Source: Gigantopelta aegis
Lineage: Eukaryota > Mollusca > Gastropoda > Neomphalida > Peltospiridae
Length of the DNA stretch: 64,000 bases
Assembly: GCF_016097555.1 (NCBI RefSeq)
Contig: NC_054712.1
Coordinates: 43,000,567 to 43,064,566 of the forward strand
Reading direction: 5' to 3'
Part shown: in pieces, positions 52,555 through 60,763 of the stretch
Numbering within the stretch: position 1 is the first letter of the stretch
How the letters are laid out: every line of letters starts with the position of its first letter
Program-made: the position numbers and the translations under genes
The notes under the pieces: generated by a model
What the model saw: only the letters and a program-made list of their open reading frames with translations
Databases searched by the model: none
What the model was told of the DNA's origin: nothing

Positions 52555-55500
52555 TTTTTTTATTCTAAAAATAATCAAACTGTCCAGTTAACAAAACAAT
52601 TCATTCAATTGCAAGTATTCAGGGCTAGCTCTGGCACTCTCCAAATTCGCCAACTGTGAATTTAAAAAAAAAATGGCGGAATTTTATTTTAATTTGGCAA
52701 ATTAATTTCATGTAATAATGGAAATTTTGTTACAAAATAACAGGGTTTCTGCAATTTCTGAAGTTTAATATATAATTTGGCGAAATTGTCTGTGGGGCCA
52801 GAGCTAGCCCTGAGTCAAAGGTCATAGGTCAAAGCATTATCCAATCACCACAGCAAAACTGACATTTCATGTGTAATTTAAGATGTAAAAATTTATACTT
52901 GAACTTTCTAGCAGCAATTACAAAACTATTATCATGTACATTAACTACAATATTAAGAGTTGTTATAAATGTTAAGTCTCCCCATGACATATACTCAACA
53001 ACATTTATAAATTAACCTATTTTTATTAATTAGTATTCACATCTGAAATGTTTACCATTTACAAACAACATAAACTCATCAACCTTTGCCGTAACACAAG
53101 AGGAGGGCCTGGTTTTCTTTTAAGTTTATTCAACCATGGCAAATTTAGATTGCATAAAAGATATTTGCTAAACTTTCGTTGTTGAGTATATGCTGAGTAA
53201 GCAGACTCTATGTGGCATAATAATGTAAACATTTTGTTGCCATGACCCAGTTAAACAGTGCATATTTTTCCAAGGTTGTCTAAAAGTACAGCTAACCTAG
53301 TCACCTGTCATGATCAGATAACACAGTGGCTCAGCCTGGCTAGTCTCTATGCACCAACAGTGATACTGTTTACTTTTAAAATGATTCAGGGCATAACAAT
53401 GGCTACCGGCCTCTGTGTTTTAGTGGTTAACAGCAGACTTAATTAAGGCTGTTAGGTACTGGGTTCATATCCGGTGCAGAGTGAGTTTAACAATCCAGTG
53501 GGTAGGTTTAAGGCCACTACACCCAGTGCCAGATTTATAAGGGGGCAATTGCCCCAGGCCCCCCTGCCAGAGGACCCCCCCCCCCCACCGGACTAAGGAC
53601 TTCCTTTAAAAAAAAAAATAATAATAATCATAAAATTAGTTTTTTTTATTTGTCATGTAATTTAATTTTTATGTTGAGGGGCCCCCGAACCTGAAGTGGC
53701 CCGGGCCCCCCTAAGGTCTAAATCCGGCCCTGACTACACCGACTTCTCTCTCACTAACCACTAACCCACCGACAGACAGTCCAGATAGCTGATGTGTGTG
53801 CCAAGTAGGCCTACATCGCACAGGGCTTCTAGATTGTGGTAGCCCCACTCCCACGGCTAGTGATAGTTAATGCTGGGCTAGAAAATAACTCCTATTACCA
53901 TGGCCGATGGCTAGTGAAAAACAATTTGTGAAATGTTGTAGCGGAGTCTATTTTTCAATATGAATATCCTGACCCCAACCCAATCCCCCAATGTTAGTGT
54001 TTTTAAGCTATTTCCCTCTTTAGGTAACATATCTGATTATTACTATTATTTAGTAAAATTGTATTAACATAAAGTAAAGTAGGGCTAGTGAATTTTAACC
54101 GTGGCTAGTAATTTTTTTTAAATCACTTATTCTATGGCTAGTGGACTTTAAACAAATTCTAGAAGCCCTGATCGTGCTTGAACCGTAATTGGATATAAGC
54201 AGGAAAGTAAGTATAAACAAGACAACAATGGCTGTTCCACAATAAAACTGGCAGGATCCTCTGTAGACGTAAAGGACATCACAGTTTTACTATCTTTTGA
54301 GAGTGATAATAAGATGAAGAAGTTAGTCCAGCAAACACTTTCATAGCAATAGCTTCAAAACGTATTGTTGGTAAATTGCTTAATAAAGCCAAAAGAATTT
54401 CTTTCCTTTCTTGACCAGCCTCAGTGGCATCGTGGTTAGGCAATCGGTCAACAGGCTGGTAGGTACTGGGTTTGGATCCCAGTCGAGGCATGGGATTTTT
54501 AATCCAGATACCGACTCCAAACCCTGAGTGAGTGCTCCGCAAGGCTCAATGGGTAGGTGTAAACCACTTGCACCGACCAGTGATCCATAACTGGTTCAAC
54601 AAAGGCCATGGTTTGTGCTATCCTGTCTGTGGGAAATGCAAATAAAAGATCCCTTGCTGCTAATCGAAAAGAGTAGCCCATGTAGTGGCGACAGCGGATT
54701 TCCTCTCAAAATCTGTGTGGTCCTTAACCATATGTCTGATGCCATATGACTGTAAATAAAATGTGTTGAGTGCGTCGTTAAATAAAACATTTCTTTCTTC
54801 TTTCCTTTCTTCCCCATCCACCAACACTACTGTTTTAAGAGCATTAATTAGTATTGTATCCAGAGCCGGTTTAAGGATCCGCGGGGCCTGTAGCGCAAAT
54901 AACACCGGGGCCCCTTTCCTTGGATATATATTTTGCAACTCCCTTGAGGGGAAAATAAATGAACACATCACCGCAGGGCCCCCTAAAGCGTGGGGCCCGT
55001 AGCACGTGCTACATGTGCTACTAGGGTAAACTTGCTCCGATTGTATCCATCAGTTACCTGTCGTTTGATTATCTCAAGATTCTTCTTGGCCTCGTTAACA
55101 AGGTCCTGAATCTTTTGTTTGTCTGCAACGGTTTTGTTTTCGTGGAACGCATCTCGTGCTCTACGCAGAGCGTAATTTCTACAAATAGAAAAAAAACTTT
55201 ATTACAGAACACTGATGTAACAATTAATAATGTCAGTTTGAACCAGCAAGTAGGTTTCTTGACCCAGCTGAACACATCAAGCAGTACTTAGTAAATACAT
55301 ACCAGGTTTGAGAATGCATCACCAAAGCCGTACCGAGCCCAAAAACAAGTGGGGTGGTAGTACAGAAAGAAAGGTCACAGTAATAGAGAGTTCTAGTTAA
55401 CTAAAAACTTAAATGGGCACTTTTTCATCTCTCTCTAGGGAAGCAAATTACCCACTGTTACGCTGTCCCCACCTTCTCCTTTCCCACCCCTCCTTTCCCA

Positions 55501-57466
55501 CTAGCAAGGCTCACACTGGGAATTTAGTTTTAGCCCATTTTCAGATATGTCAAGAATGATTAAAAAGTGGCTAGTTTCAACATAATCATGATAATGTTAT
55601 TAGCCAAAGACTAAATGTTGTAGCCACTTTTAAATATAAAAATTAGCGCCATGCACAAGATATGACCATGTTATTGTTAACTGTTGGTTTATCCAACTAC
55701 TACGACACTATCCTTGTCACCAGTGCATCAAAAGCCATGGAATATACTGTCTTGCCTATAGGAAGGAGCAGTCTACATGTGCATTTCACTGTGGACTGGT
55801 ATTGCTATTTTATTAATAAAATTACCAAATTGGAATTACTTACTGACCAAAAAATATTTTTTTAAAATGATGGTTGGTAAGGGGACGAGCTGAGACATGT
55901 TCAGGAGGGTGAGCGATTACAGTCCCTCGCTAGACTGGTGGTTTTTTTGTATAACTTTAGATATATGTGATGTGATAAAAAAAAAAAAAAAAACATTGTA
56001 CCAGTCAAATAGTTTGCAAGCTCTTGGCCTTCTGAACATGCCACTCAAGACAATATTTATAATAAATGATCATTATGTCCATTATAAACAATATAATTAT
56101 TCCTCCCATTCTATCATATATATTTATACAAAAAATCTCTTATGACACCAACTTTAGGGTTTACAGGTCTCAAAATAGCCAATTTTTAGATATACTGAAT
56201 ATTTCCTTGAAAAGTATTAAAATGTTGTTAATTTAAGTAATATTTTATTACCCAAAGACTAAATGTTGTAGTCACTTTGTATAAAAATTAGCAATTGGCT
56301 AATGTGACAATGCAAGGGACCCTGGGCGAGTCCTGTGTTTGGTTGAATCTGGGTAATTTCGCCCTAAAATCATTTCGAACTCTACGTTGTTTCGCCCGTA
56401 GTCCTATTCACCCAGGGTTGGTTTACCCTAAATCTCATCCGTACCGAGTCGTTTCGCCCTCCAAAATAAATAATTATATTTATTATAGTTTTGAAGGGTT
56501 TTTTAATCTTCGGTTTATTCATTATTCATTTCCAAATATTAGGTAATTTTCTGTCTTTGGATATCAATGCCTTATCAGCTGTTTACTTTTTGTCAGCTGA
56601 AGCTAGGCGAAATCAACATACCATACTTCAGCTGGGTATGTAGTATATTTAATAAGAAACCACAGCACATCAGTAGTATGCAGTGTGACTTCATAAATTA
56701 ATTATTAATGGGAATACATTGTCTGTATATTATCTAAGGCCTGTACATATTTCATGTATATGGCTTGAGTAAATGATATTGGAAATAAACAAAATTATAA
56801 TATTATTTTTATCTGTAAATATAAACACACAATAGAGATCGCAATGTGTGACATCTAAAAATCAATGGATATAGTCAATTATAGAACAAATCAATGAATA
56901 AATGTACTTATTAACAAAATAAAAATTAAAACATGGGGTGAGACAACTCGGTTGGAGGTTGGAATCGACCCTGCTCAAAACGAACTAGTAATATGGGTGA
57001 AACGACCTGTTACCGTTTGGTTAGGATTATGTTTCATTCAAGAACAGTAGGCCTACACTGGAAGTGTAACGCGTAAGTAGCAATGTTTAATCCAATATCA
57101 CCATGCGAATTTAATACCATAAAGAGGTGAGTACGGGTGGAACTGACTACATTTTTTTATTATTTTTTTTTCATCATTATCTCCTGTCACCCACCCCAAT
57201 TTCTGCGTTGGTATGGCCTTGGGTTATAATCATAATGAATTTGCTGTAACTAGTACGTAGTAGTACAAGTAACTTGATATGAGCTTGTAGTGCGTTGTTT
57301 CTGCTCTTCTAAAAATGTCAAACAAACAAACTGTGTTCACTGCACGAGTAACCCACTGTGCTATTGTTCTACGTGTATACCTGTAGTTGTAATCAGTAAA
57401 CTGCCTCCCTGCTCGAAGTAAAAGTCTGTACAAACTTAATACTTCGCTCCGCGTGGCTGCGGCCAT
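50738..57466 (-). CDS. LYRM4: LYRM4 (ISD11), three coding exons
   Basis: The exons at 57381-57466, 55058-55178 and 50738-50812 splice to 93 residues (human 91). LYRM4/ISD11 is a small LYR-motif protein of the mitochondrial matrix. It binds and stabilises the cysteine desulfurase NFS1, together with acyl carrier protein, in the iron-sulfur cluster assembly complex. The LYR motif is residues 12-14 (EVLSLYRLLLR context). ALRRARDAFHENK matches the conserved arginine-rich helix and Phe motif of the family, and GHGKLIIE matches the C-terminal strand. Splice sites are GT/AG, with phase 2 after exon 1 and phase 0 after exon 2, as the human exon plan would predict. Introns are 2.2 and 4.2 kb and full of repeats. 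The gene is divergent from FARS2. Confidence 0.93.
50935..51190 (-). repeat. SINE-A in LYRM4 intron 2
   Basis: Tail GTTTTGTTTAATGACACCAC at the left, head GTAGCCCAGTAGTAAAGCAC (minus strand) at the right, with an internal deletion around the GGGATCTTTTATATGC region. Confidence 0.75.
51265..51506. mobile_element. Miniature element, TTTCTGCCAGA ends, LYRM4 intron 2
   Basis: CAAGGTTTTTGCCAGAGGG at the left and ATTCTGGCAGAAACAC at the right. It is the inverse of the copy at 44490. Confidence 0.6.
51612..52330. repeat. 42-bp minisatellite in LYRM4 intron 2, about 17 copies
   Basis: Units contain GGGGTTACCACCAACTGCATC and AAACAACTAGGGGAGGGGG. Alternate units differ (ACCAACACC versus ACCACCAAC), giving a two-unit higher-order pattern in the left half; the right half is more diverged and varies in length. 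Open frames through it are a by-product of a period divisible by three. Confidence 0.85.
52331..52619. other. LYRM4 intron 2, low-complexity
   Basis: TA tract and a T run of about 25 (52538-52561). Nothing else seen. Confidence 0.5.
52620..52812. mobile_element. Miniature element, CAGGGCTAGCTCTGG ends, LYRM4 intron 2
   Basis: CAGGGCTAGCTCTGG and CCAGAGCTAGCCCTG are perfect inverted ends. The family recurs at 59831-60000. hAT-like termini; target duplication unclear. Confidence 0.75.
52813..53404. other. LYRM4 intron 2, nothing recognised
   Basis: AT-rich intronic sequence without recognisable repeat or gene. Confidence 0.4.
53516..53740. mobile_element. hAT-type miniature element nested in SINE-C
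   Basis: Element 53524-53732, with ends CAGTGCCAGATTTATAAGG and CTAAATCCGGCCCTG, is flanked by the 8-bp duplication ACTACACC (53516-53523, 53733-53740). The uninterrupted SINE sequence has ACTACACC once, so the insertion is unambiguous. Confidence 0.88.
53821..54170. mobile_element. Second miniature element nested in SINE-C
   Basis: The ends CAGGGCTTCTAGATT and AAATTCTAGAAGCCCTG are inverted repeats; 350 bp, non-coding. An 8-bp duplication is not clear. Confidence 0.65.
54413..54805 (+). repeat. SINE-B, near full-length, LYRM4 intron 2
   Basis: Head CCAGCCTCAGTGGCATCGTG, B box GGTTTGGATCCCAGTC, tail GTTAAATAAAACATTTCTTT. TTTCTTTCCTTTCTT on both sides is a probable target duplication. Confidence 0.85.
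54853..55047. mobile_element. hAT-type miniature element beside LYRM4 exon 2
   Basis: Element 54861-55039, starting CAGAGCCGGTTTAAGGATCC and ending GGGTAAACTTGCTCCG, is flanked by ATTGTATC (54853-54860, 55040-55047). Same family as 17092-17672. The duplication ends 8 bp short of the exon 2 donor GT (minus strand, 55056-55057). Confidence 0.85.
55058..55178 (-). CDS. LYRM4: LYRM4 exon 2
   Basis: 121 nt; the first base completes the Arg codon started in exon 1, then 40 codons follow (NYALRRARDAFHENK ... IIKRQ). Acceptor CTATTTGTAG, donor GTAACT. An hAT-type miniature element ends 18 bp beyond the exon on the donor side. Confidence 0.93.
55179..56330. other. LYRM4 intron 1, left part
   Basis: Mostly unassigned AT-rich intronic sequence. 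The motif CCAAAGACTAAATGTTGTAG followed by CCACTT or TCACTT occurs at 55603 and 56261, suggesting a diverged dispersed duplication. Confidence 0.4.
56331..57020. mobile_element. Fold-back element with GTTTCGCCC sub-repeats, LYRM4 intron 1
   Basis: The left arm (56331-56465) has several ATTTCGCCC/GTTTCGCCC motifs. The right arm (56935-57020) has the inverse (GGGTGAGACAACTCGG, GGGTGAAACGACC). CCGAGTCGTTTCGCCCT and GGGGTGAGACAACTCGG pair directly. The core is AT-rich with no gene. Similar in design to 43655-44292 but a different sequence. Confidence 0.55.
57381..57466 (-). CDS. LYRM4: LYRM4 exon 1
   Basis: ATG at 57466, 28 codons plus two bases, ending ACTACAG with donor GTATAC. It begins MAAATRSEVLSLYR. 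The ATG lies in ATATGGCCGC, a YY1-like initiator context. Confidence 0.92.
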
Positions 57467-57690
57467 ATTTCCCTCTCGAGATTTTGTTATGATTTACGAC
57501 ATTAAAACTAGTTTTCTTTTATTACTAATATACAATATAGTTAAGTTTTAAAGTAAGAGCGTTTAGCGACCTTGATGATTCGTAGATTATAGGTGCATAC
57601 AATTTGCTTGTCTGCGGAGAGGTTTACCAGTAAAGAAGTCGTTACGGGGACTGGTATACGTTTACGTTCAAGATGGCTGCGCCCATGATT
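57464..57690. promoter_or_regulatory. Divergent LYRM4-FARS2 promoter region
   Basis: The LYRM4 ATG (57466, minus) lies in ATATGGCCGC. On the plus strand 57671-57681 reads AGATGGCTGCG. Both resemble the YY1 motif AAGATGGCGGC, often found at the start of housekeeping genes, and they point away from each other about 210 bp apart. FARS2's first exon is expected here because its first recognised exon starts at a splice acceptor at 59041. No TATA box is evident. Confidence 0.45.
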
Positions 57691-59040
57691 TTTTCGACCT
57701 TCCAAGTTTTTGGTCGTGTTTTCCCATTTTTAATGAAGTCATTTAACTTTTGGATTCATTTATGTTAAGATTGTTTGCTCATTTGTAAGATTATTTACTT
57801 CTGTCGAATTTAATTAAAACTTCGTAATTAATTAATTATTATTATTATTGTTGTTGTTATATTTAATTTTTATTATGCTCATTAATAGGCCTACTATCTG
57901 ATATGACATGTCACCATTACAAGTTACTGTTCATAATCAATTAATTATTCTCCTTTGGTTAATTTCCAGTTTTGCTCTGATAAGTTTGATGTTAACCATA
58001 TAGCTTGGGACAATGAACTTGGGTGTTCGCTAGCCCTAACCTGTCTTAATTATTTTACACACATATTTATTTTGTAGATTATGTATAATGTAGGGTTGGG
58101 TTTTTTTTTAAATTTTGACACCATAGACATTTTTATCATTGTCAAATTCATTCATAACATTAAACTTACAAAGTTAGATGCTTACAAATAAATAAAATGT
58201 TAATTCTGGGGAGACAAGTGTTTCTGTTTAATAAAACAAATTAGGGCACCAAGGCAACTTACTTTCTATCAAGTTTTATCAAGTGATTTACCCTGGTGTC
58301 TTGAAATCTAAAGTCCAAATCACACTGTTAACAACTACAATAAATTACTCTCCTACCTTTAAGTTTAATTACCATTAGATTTTGTCCAGACATAAATTGT
58401 GAAAAACCCATTAAAATGACACATGTAGATTCCAAATACTAGATTGTAACCATGTCACCTACATATATATTAACATGTAAGCATACATGTAGTTTTTTGT
58501 GGGGTGCCATTTTGCTTTTTTTATGGAATACTCTTCAAGAGGGGTGGAAGGATGTGATGTAATCTAACATTATGACATGCTCTAAGGTACATGTATAAAG
58601 CAATTGTTATTATGTTAAATTGGTTATGTCAGTTACGTTTGAGGCTTCCATCCCTCTGGAAGAGTATTCCATAAAAACAATATAACAAATGACAAAACAA
58701 AATGCATGCTTTTTGTATATATAATTTATATATATATATTTACATAATATTACAGAGTTTGCACATTCACCATTTATATATTTATCAGGAATTTATCCAG
58801 GATTTTTCACCAGGGTTCCTTGTGTGATGGGATTCATTGGGAAAATTACTGAAAATAAAGTATACTTGGGATATGTTTTCAGTCCACTGAATAACACAGA
58901 ACACCACTGTTAAATTAATTTAGGAGAATTTTGGATATTTTTAGCATAGAAATTGGGAATTTTCACACAACAGAACATCTGGATAAATCTCTGTTTATAT
59001 TAACATTGTTGCCGTATTTATTTTTAAATTTGTATTTCAG
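57691..59040 (+). other. Probable FARS2 5' exon/intron 1 region
   Basis: If FARS2 starts near 57675, most of this is intron 1. The nearest donor-like sites are GTTAAG (about 57764) and GTAAGA (about 57785); neither is certain. The plus-strand ATG at 57673 opens a frame of 31 codons that ends before either donor gives a clear join to the 59041 exon, so the first exon is probably untranslated. An inverted pair TTTTATGGAATACTCTTC / AAGAGTATTCCATAAAA (58518-58536, 58660-58676) encloses a possible small element. Confidence 0.35.
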
Positions 59041-59736
59041 ATGGCATCCACATATCTTACATCTGTACCTGTTTCTTTTCAGTGTTGTGTCTTTAAGAGA
59101 ATCATGGCTGTTCTGGGATTAGCGACAGGTGCAGGTCACTGTGCTTCGTTTGGAACCTCGGTCAGAGTCCTCTGTCAAATGTACAGGACGGGCAACCTAA
59201 CGAAAATGTTGTCCAATGTTTTAATAGCAAGACGAAACCTACACAACACGCAACAGAATCCACTGTTTGGCGATTCGGTCAACGTGTTGGGACAGACATA
59301 CCAGACAGATGATTGGACAAACATTTCTCCAAAAGTATTGGCAAAAGTTGGACAAAACCTTCACAATACTCCATGCAACCCGTTAAATCTGATTAGAAAA
59401 AGAATTCAGAATTTTTTCTACAACAATTTCATCAAGGGAGGAAGGCCACTGTTTTCCGTGTATGATAAAATTAGCCCAGTTGTGACAAAAGAACAGAATT
59501 TTGATAATCTTCTTGTTCCAAAGAGCCACGTGAGTCGACTGCCTGGCGAGAGTTATTATCTCAACTCGACGTACATGCTCAGAGCACACACGTCGGCCCA
59601 CCAGCTCGACTTGATACGAACCGGACTCAACAGTTTTCTCGTAATGGGCGACGTGTACAGGCGAGATGAGATAGACAGAACACACTATCCTGTGTTCCAT
59701 CAGATTGAAGGGGTTCGGCTCTTCACTAGCTTTGAG
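59041..59736 (+). CDS. FARS2: FARS2 first recognised coding exon
   Basis: Acceptor TTTGTATTTCAG ends at 59040, donor GTAATG. The ATG sits exactly at the exon start (59041); a second in-frame ATG (59104, residue 22) gives a shorter, equally plausible import sequence. 232 codons. The duplicated segments are 59149-59265 and 59266-59385. Confidence 0.9.
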
Positions 59737-60669
59737 GTAATGTTAATGTTGGTGTTAACAAGTTTGTTTTGTTTAACGGCACCACTAGAGCACATTGATT
59801 AATCAATCATCGGCTATTGGATGTCAAACACAGGGCTAGTTCTGGGTGAACGTAAATTTTCGCCAAATTATTTATTAAGCTTCAAAAATGACTGCAAACC
59901 AGTTCTTTTTTAATAAAATATAGTAAAATTATTTCACCAAAATAAAATTCACCAGTTGTTTTTAAAATTAACAATTTGGCGATTGCCAGAGCTAGCTCTG
60001 AAACTTTTGGTTATTCCGACTCGTAGTCATCAGAGGAAACCCGCTACATCTTTCTTAATGCAGCAAGGGATCGTTTATATGCACTTTCCCACAGACAGGA
60101 TAGCACATACCACAGCCTTTAATATACCAGTCGTTGTGCACTGGCTGGAATGAGAAATAGCCCAATGGGCCCACCGACGGGGATCGATCCCACACCGACC
60201 ACGCAGCGCTGTACCACTGGGGTACGTCTCGCCCCCTTTATGTTAATATTAACATTTAAATGTAGTTTCACTGGTTCTCTTCTAATAGTAACACTACAGT
60301 AGTTGTTATATATTATAACCATTATTAAATGTTATTAAATAAATATATTTCTTTACCTGCCTTCCTTCATTCATTCAGGACAGAGGGTTAGTTATTAGTG
60401 GTTAGTAAGAGACCCACTGAGTTGTTAAACTCACTAGATGGGTGGAAGCCAGTATTAATCTACAGGTGAACGAAAATGGTGCTACATTCTTTAAAGTTAA
60501 AAAGTGTGTTTTGTTTAACGCCAACACTAGAACGCATTGCAGTTTTTATGACTCAAGCACCTTAAACGAGCACTTTCCCGACTGAACTAGATCTTGTGAT
60601 AAAGAAAAACAGAAAGTTGAAGTTGGTGTGGAGTGTTGGTGTTATATAATAATAATAATATCACACAAA

Positions 60670-60763
<94 letters not shown>

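Larger units (their letters stand above)
53405..54218 (+). repeat. SINE-C split by two miniature elements
   Basis: The head ACCGGCCTCTGTGTTTTAG and body run to 53523, continue at 53733-53820 (CTCTCACTAACCACTAACCC, CAGATAGCTGATGTGTGTG) and finish with the tail at 54171-54218 (GTGCTTGAACCGTAATTGG, then ATATAAGCAGG). Confidence 0.75.

Noticed and set aside
57673-57768. FARS2 translation starting at the ATG in the promoter region
   Set aside because: The frame ends after 31 codons and no clear donor joins it in frame to the 59041 exon; an untranslated first exon is simpler.
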